A stretch of DNA of 64,000 nt from Rhodoferax aquaticus. Lineage in GTDB: Bacteria > Pseudomonadota > Gammaproteobacteria > Burkholderiales > Burkholderiaceae_C. Under the pieces are notes generated by a model that saw nothing but the letters and a program-made list of their open reading frames with translations, was not told the DNA's origin and did not search any database. Each line of letters opens with the position of its first letter. Position 1 is the stretch's first letter. Made by a program: the position numbers and the translations under genes. Location: assembly GCF_006974105.1 (NCBI RefSeq), contig NZ_CP036282.1, positions 2,232,001 to 2,296,000 on the forward strand, given 5' to 3'. Shown one piece after another: positions 8,655-17,758 of this stretch.

Positions 8655-9944
8655 TTGATATCTACGCTGCTAAACGACTCTGTAAAGGCCACTGGCCTGG
8701 GCGCTTTGATGAAAGGCGTAGGCATGGTGACGCGGTTTATACCCATCCCACAGCCTACTTTGTTAGTGGGCCCTGGTTCTAGCGCCCGACTGGGGCAGGC
8801 GGTCGCAGGCTTCGGCCACAGCAAAATTTTGATCGTGACGGACAGCATCATTGCCAAGCTAGGCTTGCTCAAGCCGCTGACAGACGCGCTCACTGCCGGC
8901 GGTGCCCAATACGTTGTCTTTGATGCCATTACCCCAGACGCCCCCATTCCTTTGATCGAAAAAGGGATTGAGTTCTTTAAGACCCACGGTTGTGATGCCA
9001 TTGTGGCCTTTGGCGGCGGCTCGTCCATGGATGCGTCTAAGGCCATAGCTTTAGCGGTCAAAAACCCGAAGCCATTGCGTCAACTCGCGGGCTATCTGAA
9101 GGGACTGCACAACCCCGTCAAGATCTATGCAGTACCTACGACGGCTGGCACGGGTTCCGAGGTGACGGTGGCCGCCGTGATTTCAGACCCCGAGCGACAG
9201 TCAAAACTCGTGATTGTTGACCCTCGCATGGTGCCGAAAATGGCCGCCTTAGACCCTGCTTTGATGACGGGTCTACCGCCCCACATCACCGCGGCCACGG
9301 GCATTGACGCACTGACCCACGCCATCGAGGCATTTGTAGGTAACTGGTCCACGGCTTACTCTGACGGTATGGCACTGTCGGCCGTGGGTTTGATTTTTGA
9401 GAATTTGCGCTTGGCCTATACCCAGGGCGACAACCTAGAGGCGCGCGAAAAGATGGCGCTGGCATCTACTTACGCTGGCTTCGCATTCACGCGCGCTAAC
9501 GTAGGTTACGTGCACGCGATTGCCCACCAGTTTGGCGGCAAATACCACACGCCACACGGCTTGGCCAACGCCATCATGTTGCCCATTGTGCTCAAGTATT
9601 CGAGCCCCGCAATTACCGAACGTCTGGCGCAACTCGCCTTGCGCGCCAAGGTAGGTACGGAGGACGAAGACTCTGAAATGCTGGCGCAAAAGTTCTTGGA
9701 TGCCGTAGACCAGCTCAATCGCGATTTGAAGATTCCTACCTATTTGGAGGCGCTGAAAGAGAGCGACATCCCGGCACTAGCCAAAGCGGCCTGCCATGAA
9801 GCGCATACCGGTTATCCCGTACCGCGCTACATGTCACAAACCGTATGTGAAGGCATTATTCGCCAAGCCCTTCCTCCCAGTGCGGCTAAGGCAAGCAAGC
9901 CTGCTGCAGGGACACGCAAGAAGAAGGCGGCTGCCGCAGCTTGA
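8655..9944 (+). CDS. Iron-containing alcohol dehydrogenase with Lys/Ala tail
   Basis: A 429-residue NAD(P)-dependent alcohol dehydrogenase of the group III (iron-type) family. Nucleotide-binding and metal motifs are complete: GGGSSMDASKA (about 120-130), TTAGTGSEVT, GIDALTHAIEAF with ligands Asp218 and His222, and HAIAHQFGGKYHTPHG with His287 and His301. The protein ends in a short basic/alanine tail (KPAAGTRKKKAAAAA) not needed for the fold. The start is TTG at 8655 with an AGGAG 8 bases upstream. The next gene encodes an acyl-ACP-reductase-like protein that also ends in a Lys/Ala tail, so a joint path from activated fatty acid to aldehyde to alcohol is a reasonable inference. The true alcohol or aldehyde substrate is not readable from sequence. 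Confidence 0.87.
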   Translation: MISTLLNDSVKATGLGALMKGVGMVTRFIPIPQPTLLVGPGSSARLGQAVAGFGHSKILIVTDSIIAKLGLLKPLTDALTAGGAQYVVFDAITPDAPIPLIEKGIEFFKTHGCDAIVAFGGGSSMDASKAIALAVKNPKPLRQLAGYLKGLHNPVKIYAVPTTAGTGSEVTVAAVISDPERQSKLVIVDPRMVPKMAALDPALMTGLPPHITAATGIDALTHAIEAFVGNWSTAYSDGMALSAVGLIFENLRLAYTQGDNLEAREKMALASTYAGFAFTRANVGYVHAIAHQFGGKYHTPHGLANAIMLPIVLKYSSPAITERLAQLALRAKVGTEDEDSEMLAQKFLDAVDQLNRDLKIPTYLEALKESDIPALAKAACHEAHTGYPVPRYMSQTVCEGIIRQALPPSAAKASKPAAGTRKKKAAAAA

Positions 9945-10051
9945 CAGGGTGCCTTGCGCACAACACCAGCGAGGGGTGGGCAAGCCCCACTGGTGAGGGA
10001 CGATGACTTGCACTAAATTGGCAGTTGTGAATCAACAAGAGGAGCTCTGAG

Positions 10052-12301
10052 ATGAAAAAAGTGGTGACGGTAACGCTGGGTTCTTCCAAGCAGGATTTTG
10101 AATTCAAGACGGAATTCTTTGGGCAGCAGTTCCATGTAAAGCGTTTGGGTGCCGATATGGACACGGGCAAAGCATGGGAGCTCATGCGCCGGCAGCAAAA
10201 CAATGCAGATGCCATTGGCTTGGGCGAGATCAGTGACCACTACCACGTGGGCTTGCGCACCATCGTGAACAAAGAAACGCAGCGTCTTATGAATGTGGTG
10301 ACACGCGTGCCCGTGACCACAGGCGCCCACCTGCGCCGGCTGTTGCAGGTTCGTGCGGTGCGCTACGTGCAAAAAGAGTTGGGGCACTATTTCAACAACA
10401 ATTTGGTGCTCTTCTTGTCTGGCATGCGCAACTTTGACATGGCTGTGGCCTTGTCGGACTACACCAAGAACCTGAGCTTTGCGGATGCAACCTTTCTAAC
10501 CGGCGCGCCCACCATGCTGACTTCGCTGGAGCAGCTGGAGCTCTTTGCCAAAGGCAGTGAGTTCATGCTCAGCGGGCGTGGTGGCGAGATGCTGGAGCAA
10601 GCGTTGAGTGATTTCAAGATCAAGCGGGTCGCTAGCGCCGTGGCGAAATCACATGTCGTGGTGGGCACGTTTGCCGAGATCAAGAGTGTGGCGCGCGAGG
10701 GTAATCTGGACGGCAAGACGCTCATCACCTCCGCGGTGGACGACGAGCGCATGGAGTTTTTCAAGAAACACAAGGTCAACTTGGTGGTGGACGTATCGCC
10801 GAAGTTGTTTGAACATGTGGTGGGCATCAATACGCTAGAGGCCATGATTCTGGCCACCATTCACAAGCCTCAAGAAACGGTGTCGGATGACGACTTGGAC
10901 GAAATCCTGACTGAGTTGGACATTGCTCCGCGTTTGCTACACCCCACGGGCAAGTTCCGCAATATCCGTCGCTTTGCATTCGTGATTCATCCCTTGAGCC
11001 AAGAGTTCATTCGCAAGGGCTTTCCCATCCCTAAGTCCACGCCCAAGTTTGTGATGGACAAAGTAGAGACTTTGGCTGCGCACATGCCGCCCATGGTCTA
11101 CTGCAAGATGGACAACATCATCTCGCCGACTGGCGCAGAGGCCGAGGGGTGGTTGATTTCCGTGGGTGGCACACCAAAAGAAATGCTGTCGCGCAGCCCC
11201 GAGTTCACCTACCGCCGCTTGCTGCATGCGGCACGCATCGCCGAAAAAATGGGCGCGCAAATTATGGGCCTGGGGGCTTTCACCAAGGTTGTGGGCGATG
11301 CTGGGATCACGGTGGCTCGCCGTTCTAGCTTGCCCATCACCACGGGCAACAGCTACTCAGCCAGCGGTGCCTTGTGGGCCGCCGCTGATGCCATGCGCCG
11401 TATGGGTCTGGTCAAGCTCACCAAGGGTGCCAAAAAAGTACCTGCCAAGACCATGGTGATTGGAGCTACCGGTTCTATCGGCTCGGTCAGTGCGCGTTTG
11501 TTGGCCATGGCCTTTGACGAAGTGGTTATAGCGGCCCGTGATTTAGCCAAGCTCGAAGAACTTAAAGCGTCCATCTTGCTGGACACGCCAGACGCCAAAG
11601 TAACTTGCTCTATCGACTACGACAATCTTCTGTCGGATATGGACATGATCGTGACCAGCACTTCAGGTGCTGGCAAAAAGATTCTGGACATCACCAAAGT
11701 CAAGCCCGGATGTGTGATTACTGACGTGGCTAGGCCTTTGGATTTACCACCCTCAGAAGTTGCCAAGCGGCCAGACGTGTTGGTGATCGAGTCCGGCGAG
11801 ATTGAGTTGCCCACGAAGGTCAAGGGCATGAAGAGCATTGGTCTGCCACCGAATGTGATTTATGCCTGCTTGGCGGAGACCATCGTCTTGGCCTTGGAAG
11901 GCCGTTTCGAAGTGTTTACAGTCGGCCGCGACACCGAGTGGGAAAAAGTTAAAGAGATCTACAAGCTAGGCCTTAAACATGGCATGAAACTGTCCGCCAT
12001 TTCGGGTGTCAAAGGTGTGTACTCTGATGCTGACATTGCCAAGGTAGTGAGTTTGGCCAAGAAGGCGCGCTTGACCTGGAATGGGGGGCAAAGTGCCGCG
12101 GTGAAAACGGTGGCTACCAAGACGGCTGCGCCTGCTAAGTCAGTGAAAGCTGCGCCTGCGAAGGCCGCTGCCAAGTCGGTGAACGTCAAAGACAGTGCCA
12201 AGGTCCTTGCAGCGCCCGTGAAGGCGGTAGCAGCGGCTAAACCCGTGGCTAAGAAGACTGTTGCAAAGAAAGCTGTTGCCAAAAAAGCCGTGGCGGCCTA
12301 G
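10052..12301 (+). CDS. Acyl-ACP-reductase-like protein with extra N-terminal domain and Lys/Ala-rich tail
   Basis: A 749-residue three-part protein. Residues 1 to about 310 form a domain starting KKVVTVTLGSSKQDFEFKTE that resembles stand-alone bacterial proteins often labelled quinate 5-dehydrogenase; no biochemical support for that label is known to me. Residues about 320-680 resemble cyanobacterial acyl-ACP reductase (AAR): GAFTKVV and TTGNSYSA (about 409-435), the Rossmann glycine motif GATGSIGS at 471-478, and IYACLAETIVLALEGRF, whose Cys606 aligns with the acyl-thioester cysteine of AAR. AAR makes fatty aldehydes. The last 70 residues are histone-like or phasin-like, rich in AAK and KKAVA repeats. 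GAGGAG precedes the ATG. It sits 107 bases after an iron-type alcohol dehydrogenase and is closed by a strong terminator. Fatty aldehyde formation is inferred, not shown. Confidence 0.72.
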   Translation: MKKVVTVTLGSSKQDFEFKTEFFGQQFHVKRLGADMDTGKAWELMRRQQNNADAIGLGEISDHYHVGLRTIVNKETQRLMNVVTRVPVTTGAHLRRLLQVRAVRYVQKELGHYFNNNLVLFLSGMRNFDMAVALSDYTKNLSFADATFLTGAPTMLTSLEQLELFAKGSEFMLSGRGGEMLEQALSDFKIKRVASAVAKSHVVVGTFAEIKSVAREGNLDGKTLITSAVDDERMEFFKKHKVNLVVDVSPKLFEHVVGINTLEAMILATIHKPQETVSDDDLDEILTELDIAPRLLHPTGKFRNIRRFAFVIHPLSQEFIRKGFPIPKSTPKFVMDKVETLAAHMPPMVYCKMDNIISPTGAEAEGWLISVGGTPKEMLSRSPEFTYRRLLHAARIAEKMGAQIMGLGAFTKVVGDAGITVARRSSLPITTGNSYSASGALWAAADAMRRMGLVKLTKGAKKVPAKTMVIGATGSIGSVSARLLAMAFDEVVIAARDLAKLEELKASILLDTPDAKVTCSIDYDNLLSDMDMIVTSTSGAGKKILDITKVKPGCVITDVARPLDLPPSEVAKRPDVLVIESGEIELPTKVKGMKSIGLPPNVIYACLAETIVLALEGRFEVFTVGRDTEWEKVKEIYKLGLKHGMKLSAISGVKGVYSDADIAKVVSLAKKARLTWNGGQSAAVKTVATKTAAPAKSVKAAPAKAAAKSVNVKDSAKVLAAPVKAVAAAKPVAKKTVAKKAVAKKAVAA

Positions 12302-12315
12302 TCATTTCTTGTGAG

Positions 12316-12337
12316 GGCACTCGACAGCACGAGTGCC
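12316..12337 (+). terminator. Hairpin preceding the main terminator
   Basis: A perfect 8-bp inverted repeat (GGCACTCG and CGAGTGCC) with a 6-base loop lies directly before the stronger terminator hairpin. It has no T-run of its own and may assist termination or protect the 3' end of the transcript. Confidence 0.5.
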
Positions 12338-12338
12338 A

Positions 12339-12390
12339 CAAGGCCCTGTGCGCGTCGGAGTTTTCCGCTCGCCACAGGGCCTTGTTTTTT
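12339..12390 (+). terminator. Rho-independent terminator after the AAR-like gene
   Basis: A perfect 12-bp stem (CAAGGCCCTGTG at 12339-12350 and its complement at 12373-12384) is followed at once by six T residues. It closes the alcohol dehydrogenase/AAR-like transcript before the convergent iclR-type gene. Confidence 0.88.
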
Positions 12391-12402
12391 GCAATGTGGG
12401 CT

Positions 12403-13239
12403 CTATTTGCCAGCACTCTGGGTAAAAGATAAGGCTTGGGCTGCTTCGCGCAGCAGCTCCCGTACTTCTGGTAATTCTGGTCCAATGTGCCGGTCAATAC
12501 GGCGGATGTAGGGGCAGGTGAGGGTGGCTATGGCGGTATGGTCTGGCCCCAGAATGGGGAAGGAAATGTCCACCACGCCGAACGACTGGGCACTGTCTCG
12601 CTCTAGGTAACCTTGTTGCCGAATCTCCGCAATGGTGAGCGCGAGCTTTTCTTCCGTGATGGGCACCTCTCCATCTAAAGGCGTGTGTTCTGCCAGCATG
12701 CGCTGGTAGCTGCCAGCATCGGCGTAGGCTAGTAGCAGATGGCCTGACGCAGTATCGAGCAAGCCCACGCGGGCACCGCGCTGCACCGAAAAGCTCCAAC
12801 CACGTGGGCTATTGATTTGGGCGCTGATGAGTACATTGCCCCGGTCATACACACCCATGTGGCAAGACTGCTCGGCCTTGCGGGCGAAGTCATCCATGAT
12901 GGGCAAGGCTTGATTAATCAGCCGACTCAAAGGAGGGTGCATATGGGCCAAGGCAAACAACTTGAGGCTCAAGGCATAGCGGTCGCCCGATGGATTGCGC
13001 ATGACGTATTGCCGGGCTACCAAGCGCTCCAACATGCGGTAGATCTCATTGGGGCTGCGCTCCATTTCCTTGACGATTTCTGCCCGTGTCAGCCCGTGCG
13101 CTTGGGTGGCCAAAAGCTCCAAGATATCTAGGCCTTTGTCTAAAGCAGGTGCCCGGTAGCGTTCGTCTGCGGCTGCAGGTTCTGCGCTTTCGGTGGATTT
13201 GGGGCGGCGTCCCCGTGGCTTAGGCGTGGTGTCTGACAT
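12403..13239 (-). CDS. IclR-family regulator of the L-fucose operon
   Basis: A 278-residue transcription factor. A low-complexity N-terminus with basic RGRRPKST is followed by a winged helix-turn-helix (about residues 45-105, including GLTRAEIVKEMERSPNEIYRML) and the C-terminal IclR effector domain (about 120-270) that binds a small molecule. It is divergent from a nine-gene L-fucose catabolic and transport set, the standard arrangement for a local regulator. The intergenic region carries a near-perfect long palindrome just before the first structural gene, the likely operator. Whether it represses or activates, and whether the effector is L-fucose, L-fuconate or a later intermediate, cannot be read from sequence. 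Confidence 0.88.
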   Translation of the reverse strand: MSDTTPKPRGRRPKSTESAEPAAADERYRAPALDKGLDILELLATQAHGLTRAEIVKEMERSPNEIYRMLERLVARQYVMRNPSGDRYALSLKLFALAHMHPPLSRLINQALPIMDDFARKAEQSCHMGVYDRGNVLISAQINSPRGWSFSVQRGARVGLLDTASGHLLLAYADAGSYQRMLAEHTPLDGEVPITEEKLALTIAEIRQQGYLERDSAQSFGVVDISFPILGPDHTAIATLTCPYIRRIDRHIGPELPEVRELLREAAQALSFTQSAGK

Positions 13240-13347
13240 GAATGCTTTAGTAGGTGATGAGGCGTGTTCTGCAGGTTTTTATAACAGAGCGAAGGTTGCC
13301 TAGGGAAAGTACTAGCTTGTCTCTTCCTATCTGCGATTATCATTCGA

Positions 13348-13378
13348 TTCACAAATGAATTAAATATTCATATTTGAA
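13348..13378. promoter_or_regulatory. Candidate operator for the IclR-type regulator
   Basis: Two 12-bp arms, TTCACAAATGAA and TTCATATTTGAA, form an inverted repeat that matches its own reverse complement at 10 of 12 positions, with a 7-base AT spacer. It ends 16 bases before the ATG of the first L-fucose gene and lies in the divergent region, as expected for an IclR-family site. Confidence 0.5.
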
Positions 13379-13394
13379 TTTAAAGAGGCGAAGT

Positions 13395-14153
13395 ATGGCG
13401 CAAGGTAGATTGCAAGGTAAAACAGTACTCATCACCGCAGCAGCGCAGGGCATAGGTCGTGCCAGTGCGTTGGCTTGCGCCATAGAAGGCGCGCATGTGA
13501 TCGCCACGGACATCGATGCTCAGTACCTCGCCACCTTGGCGCGTGAGCACAGTGGCATTCGTGTGGCGCAACTCGATGTGCGCAATGGAGACGCTGTGAT
13601 GGCGCTTGCCGGCGAACTCCCCGCACTGGATGTGCTTTTTAACTGCGCGGGCATGGTGGCCAATGGCAGTCTGTTGGATTGCAGTGAGGCGGACTGGGAC
13701 TTGAGCTTTGACTTGAACGTCAAAAGCATGTTTCGCATGACACGTGCATTCTTGCCAGGCATGCTCGCCAAAGCGGGGGCGGACGGTAGCGCCTCCATCA
13801 TCAACATGGCGTCCATGGCGTCTAGCATCAAAGGCTTTGCAAACCGCTGCGCTTATGGCGCGACCAAGGCGGCCGTGATTGGCCTGACCAAATCGTTGGC
13901 GGCAGACTACGTCAAAGCAGGCTTACGGGCCAATGCTCTGTGCCCAGGTACGGTGGACACGCCTTCTTTGCGCGGGCGCATCGCAAGCGCTGCTGACCCA
14001 GTGCAGGCGCAGAAGGACTTTGTGGCACGCCAACCTATGGGACGTCTAGCCAGCGTAGATGACATCACGCCGATGGTGGTGTACCTTGCGAGCGACGAGT
14101 CACGCTTTGTCACGGGCCAAACCCTGTTGGTCGACGGCGGTGTGACGATTTAA
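13395..14153 (+). CDS. SDR oxidoreductase, probable 2-keto-3-deoxy-L-fuconate dehydrogenase
   Basis: A 252-residue short-chain dehydrogenase. The NAD-binding turn TAAAQGIG (14-21), NCAG, and the catalytic Tyr154/Lys158 of YGATK are present, and the chain ends in the usual LLVDGG segment. By resemblance to the Xanthomonas/Burkholderia L-fucose enzymes it should oxidise 2-keto-3-deoxy-L-fuconate to 2,4-diketo-3-deoxy-L-fuconate, the substrate for the hydrolase encoded at 17829. The ATG at 13395 is preferred over an upstream TTG at 13374 because AAAGAGG precedes it and the palindrome would otherwise be coding. It is the first gene of the operon. Assignment relies on the co-occurrence of every other step; SDR specificity alone is hard to read. 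Confidence 0.82.
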   Translation: MAQGRLQGKTVLITAAAQGIGRASALACAIEGAHVIATDIDAQYLATLAREHSGIRVAQLDVRNGDAVMALAGELPALDVLFNCAGMVANGSLLDCSEADWDLSFDLNVKSMFRMTRAFLPGMLAKAGADGSASIINMASMASSIKGFANRCAYGATKAAVIGLTKSLAADYVKAGLRANALCPGTVDTPSLRGRIASAADPVQAQKDFVARQPMGRLASVDDITPMVVYLASDESRFVTGQTLLVDGGVTI

Positions 14154-14189
14154 GTCGTATTTAAGCATTCGCCACGAGAGAGTATTGTT

Positions 14190-15683
14190 GTGACACCACT
14201 GGTTGCTATCAAAAACCTGAGCAAGTCTTTCCCAGGTGTGAAGGCTTTGGATAAGGTGCAGTTCGACCTCATGCCGGGAGAGGTGCATGCCCTCATGGGG
14301 GAGAACGGCGCAGGCAAGTCCACGCTCATGAAGATCTTGGCGGGGGTGTACCGTAAAGACAGTGGTGAACTGTGCTTGGACGGTCAGCCTACGGAGATTG
14401 ACGGCCCAGCTCACGCACAGGCGTTGGCCATTGGCATCATTCACCAAGAACTGCATCTCATGGCGCATCTGACGGCGGCGCAAAACATCTTCTTGGGCCG
14501 TGAGCCGCGCAAGTGCGGTGGACTCCTGCTGGATGAAGACGCGATCCATCGCGACACCCAGGCCTTGTTTGATCGGCTGAACTTGTCCATGCCCCCGAGC
14601 ACGCCTATTGGTGAGCTCACGGTTGCACGTCAGCAAATGGTGGAGATCGCAAAGGCTTTGTCACACAAGTCGCGCGTGCTCATCATGGACGAGCCCACTG
14701 CGGCACTCAACAACGCTGAGATCGATGAGCTGTTTCGCATCATTCGCCAGCTCAAGAGCGAAGGCGTGGGCATTGTGTACATCTCCCACAAGATGGACGA
14801 AATACAGCGCATTGCCGACCGCATCACCGTGATGCGTGACGGCACCTATGTGGCAACTAGGCCCGCCAGCACGCCCATGGCGGATGTCATTGCCATGATG
14901 GTGGGGCGCAAGCTGGAGCATGCACACAAATCCATTCCTGACACATCCAGCAACGAAGTCTTGCTTGACGTGCGTGGATTGAACCGTGGCCGCGCGATCC
15001 GCGACGTGAGCTTTACGGTACGACGCGGCGAGATATTGGGCTTCGCAGGCCTTATGGGCGCTGGGCGTACCGAGGTCGCGCGCGCCGTGTTTGGTGCCGA
15101 CCGGATTGACAACGGCGAAGTTCGTGTGCGTGGTCAAGTGATTCGCCTAGAGTCGCCACAAGATGCCGTGCAGGCCGGTATTGGCTACCTGTCGGAAGAC
15201 CGCAAGCACTTTGGGCTGGCTACCGGCATGGATGTGGAGTCCAACATCACGCTGCCAAGCCTCAAGCGTTGGCTCACATGGGGTGTGTTTTTGAACCGCT
15301 CTGCCATCCGTGTCGTCTCGCAGACGATGGTGGATAAGCTGCGTATCAAGACCCCATCTCTGCTACAGACGGCCAAGTTGCTGTCTGGCGGCAATCAACA
15401 AAAAGTGGTCATCGCCAAATGGCTGGTGCAAGACTGTGAAGTCCTGATTTTTGACGAACCTACCCGCGGTATTGATGTGGGCGCTAAGAGCGAAATCTAC
15501 AAGCTTCTCAATGACTTGGCAGCTCAAGGGCGCGCCATTATCGTGATTTCCAGTGAATTACCAGAAGTGCTGCAGCTCAGCCACCGTGTGTTGGTGATGT
15601 GCGAGGGCCGCATTACCGGTGAGGTGAGCGGCGAGGCCGCAACCCAAGAAAGCCTGATGGCGTTGGCCACGCAGCGCGACTAA
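14190..15683 (+). CDS. CUT2-type sugar ABC transporter ATPase (RbsA-like)
   Basis: A 497-residue protein with two tandem ABC ATPase domains, as in RbsA, XylG and MglA. The first domain has an intact Walker A (GENGAGKST) and Walker B ([10 protein letters not shown]). The second has the altered loop [11 protein letters not shown] that is normal for this class, and LSGGNQQKV as signature motif. It energises uptake of a monosaccharide through the permease and binding protein encoded next. The start is GTG at 14190 with GAGAGAG upstream, 36 bases after the first dehydrogenase gene. Context makes L-fucose or a related 6-deoxy sugar the likely cargo. Confidence 0.9.
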   Translation: MTPLVAIKNLSKSFPGVKALDKVQFDLMPGEVHALMGENGAGKSTLMKILAGVYRKDSGELCLDGQPTEIDGPAHAQALAIGIIHQELHLMAHLTAAQNIFLGREPRKCGGLLLDEDAIHRDTQALFDRLNLSMPPSTPIGELTVARQQMVEIAKALSHKSRVLIMDEPTAALNNAEIDELFRIIRQLKSEGVGIVYISHKMDEIQRIADRITVMRDGTYVATRPASTPMADVIAMMVGRKLEHAHKSIPDTSSNEVLLDVRGLNRGRAIRDVSFTVRRGEILGFAGLMGAGRTEVARAVFGADRIDNGEVRVRGQVIRLESPQDAVQAGIGYLSEDRKHFGLATGMDVESNITLPSLKRWLTWGVFLNRSAIRVVSQTMVDKLRIKTPSLLQTAKLLSGGNQQKVVIAKWLVQDCEVLIFDEPTRGIDVGAKSEIYKLLNDLAAQGRAIIVISSELPEVLQLSHRVLVMCEGRITGEVSGEAATQESLMALATQRD

Positions 15684-15711
15684 CAGCAACGAAAAACACA
15701 ACAACTTTGCC

Positions 15712-16713
15712 ATGACTCTACCTACTACCTCCACTTCTTGGTTGTCCCGCTTGTCCGGCGGACAAGCTAAGCAAAAGTTGCTGGCGTTTGCCAGTTTGAT
15801 CGCGCTGATTTTGGTGTTTACCGTGCTCAAGCCTGATGCGTTTATGACGCAGGACAACATCATCGGCATCTTGCAGTCCACCACCGTGATTGGCGTCCTG
15901 GCCATTGCGAGTACCTTCATCATCATCACCTCAGGCATTGACTTGTCGGTGGGTGTGCTCATGACTTTCTGCGCGGTGATGGCTGGTGTATTCATGGTGA
16001 GTTGGGGCCTGCCTATGCCCTTGGGTTTGCTTGGCGCAGTTGCCATGGGCGCACTATGTGGCAGTGCCTCAGGCTTGGCCATTACCAAGCTCAAAGTGCC
16101 GCCCTTCATAGCTACCTTGGGCATGATGATGCTGCTCAAAGGCACCTCGCTCATCATCACATCGACACGCCCCATCTACTTCAGCGATGTAGAAGGTTTT
16201 GACCAAATCGCCCTAGGCTCTGTGATAGGTGACCTGATTCCTGCTTTGCCCATCCCCAATGGCGTGCTGATTTTGTTTGTCGTGGCTGTGGTGTGTTCGA
16301 TCGTATTGAATAAAACCGTGCTGGGCCGGTACACCTTTGCCTTGGGCAGCAATGAAGAGGCTGTGCGCCTTAGCGGCGTCAATGTAGACCGCTGGAAGGT
16401 CATCATCTATGCGTTTGCAGGTGGCATTTGCGGCATCTCCGGCTTGTTGATTGCTTCTCGCCTCAACTCTGCGCAGCCTGCTCTGGGGCAGGGCTACGAG
16501 CTCGACGCCATTGCAGCTGTGGTCATCGGTGGTACATCCCTGAGCGGTGGTGTTGGCACGATTTTGGGAACCATCATCGGTGCTTTCATCATGAGTGTGC
16601 TGATTAACGGCCTGCGCATCATGTCGGTGGCCCAAGAGTGGCAAATGGTGCTGACAGGCTTGATCATTATTTTGGCGGTTTACACCGACAACCTTCGCCG
16701 CAACAAGTCATAA
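15712..16713 (+). CDS. Sugar ABC transporter permease (RbsC-like)
   Basis: A 333-residue inner-membrane permease of the ribose/xylose importer family (BPD_transp_2). About ten hydrophobic segments are visible. Landmarks are GIDLSVGVLM in the N-terminal half and AAVVIGGTSLSGGVGTILGT in the C-terminal half, the latter being the conserved EAA-like coupling region of CUT2 permeases. It follows the ATPase gene by 28 bases and precedes the binding protein by 100 bases. Cargo is inferred from the catabolic genes around it. Confidence 0.9.
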   Translation: MTLPTTSTSWLSRLSGGQAKQKLLAFASLIALILVFTVLKPDAFMTQDNIIGILQSTTVIGVLAIASTFIIITSGIDLSVGVLMTFCAVMAGVFMVSWGLPMPLGLLGAVAMGALCGSASGLAITKLKVPPFIATLGMMMLLKGTSLIITSTRPIYFSDVEGFDQIALGSVIGDLIPALPIPNGVLILFVVAVVCSIVLNKTVLGRYTFALGSNEEAVRLSGVNVDRWKVIIYAFAGGICGISGLLIASRLNSAQPALGQGYELDAIAAVVIGGTSLSGGVGTILGTIIGAFIMSVLINGLRIMSVAQEWQMVLTGLIIILAVYTDNLRRNKS

Positions 16714-16813
16714 GGAGATAGACCAACGCCCCTTTTCTACCGCCCATCGACGCTTATTGGCTCTGATTTTTCGTGATTCCGTGAAACATAACTTTATCAA
16801 CAGGAGACAACCC

Positions 16814-17758
16814 ATGAACGCAAGAAGAAAACTGCTGGCCCTTACCGCTGGCTTGGCCCTGGCAGGTTTTGGCACTTTCGCCAATGCCCAAGAGATCTAC
16901 ATTCCGCTGATTTCCAAAGGCTTTCAGCACCAGTTCTGGCAAGCGGTGAAACAAGGCGCTGACCAAGCCGCCAAAGACTACAAGGTCAAGGTCACTTTTG
17001 AAGGTCCTGAGACCGAGCAACAAGTGGACAAGCAAATCGACATGCTGTCCGCCGCATTGGCCAAGAAGCCAGCAGCCATTGGCTTTGCGGCACTCGATAG
17101 CAAAGCCGCCATCCCTTTGCTCAAGAAGGCACAGGCAGCCAAGATACCGGTCATCGCCTTTGACTCCGGTGTAGACAGTGACATCGTATTGACCACTGCG
17201 CAAACCGACAGCAAGGCCGCAGCAGCATTGGCCGCTGACAAGATGGCAGAAAAAATTGGTGGCGAAGGTGAAGTGGCGGTGATCGGCCATGACCAAACCA
17301 GCACCACAGGCACTGGTCGTCGTGACGGGTTTGTAGAACAAATCAAGGCCAAGTACCCCAAGATCAAGGTGGTAGATATCCAGTACGGTGGCGGTGACCA
17401 TCTGAAGTCGGCGGAAATCGCCAAGACGCTGGTGCAGGCCCACCCCAAGCTCAAGGGTATTTTTGGTACCAATGAAGGCTCTGCAATTGGTGCAGGCAAA
17501 GGCCTGAAGGAAGCCAAGAAGAGCGGCGTGGTCATTATTGGCTTTGACTCCGGCAAGGCCCAAAAAGACATGATCAACGACGGCACTATCGCTGGTGCGA
17601 TCACCCAAAACCCTGTGGGTATTGGATACAAGACGGTGGAAGCCGCTGTGAAAGCGCTCAAGGGCGAAAAGCTGCCCAAGATCATCGACACCGGCTTCTA
17701 TTACTACGACAAGAGCAATATCAGCGATCCCAAGATTGCTGCGGTTCTCTACGATTGA
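16814..17758 (+). CDS. Periplasmic sugar-binding protein of the CUT2 importer
   Basis: A 314-residue secreted binding protein with a clear signal peptide (hydrophobic core and cleavage near ANAQE). The mature chain has the type I periplasmic binding fold of ribose/galactose binding proteins: repeated TTAQTDSKAAAAL, TGTGRRDGF and GTNEGSAIGAGKGL segments lining the ligand cleft. The ATG at 16814 has AGGAG upstream; an upstream in-frame start at 16757 would destroy the signal peptide. A terminator-like hairpin directly after the gene probably raises its message relative to the downstream enzymes, as is common for binding proteins. Ligand is inferred to be L-fucose or a close relative. Confidence 0.9.
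   Translation: MNARRKLLALTAGLALAGFGTFANAQEIYIPLISKGFQHQFWQAVKQGADQAAKDYKVKVTFEGPETEQQVDKQIDMLSAALAKKPAAIGFAALDSKAAIPLLKKAQAAKIPVIAFDSGVDSDIVLTTAQTDSKAAAALAADKMAEKIGGEGEVAVIGHDQTSTTGTGRRDGFVEQIKAKYPKIKVVDIQYGGGDHLKSAEIAKTLVQAHPKLKGIFGTNEGSAIGAGKGLKEAKKSGVVIIGFDSGKAQKDMINDGTIAGAITQNPVGIGYKTVEAAVKALKGEKLPKIIDTGFYYYDKSNISDPKIAAVLYD

Noticed and set aside
9967..9992. GGTGGG/CCCCAC pairing after the alcohol dehydrogenase gene as a terminator.
   Set aside because: The stem is short and imperfect and no T-run follows; the gene pair is more likely read through.
10052..12301. Calling the whole protein quinate 5-dehydrogenase.
   Set aside because: That label fits at most the N-terminal third and is itself unsupported; the C-terminal part has an AAR-type Rossmann domain and catalytic Cys.
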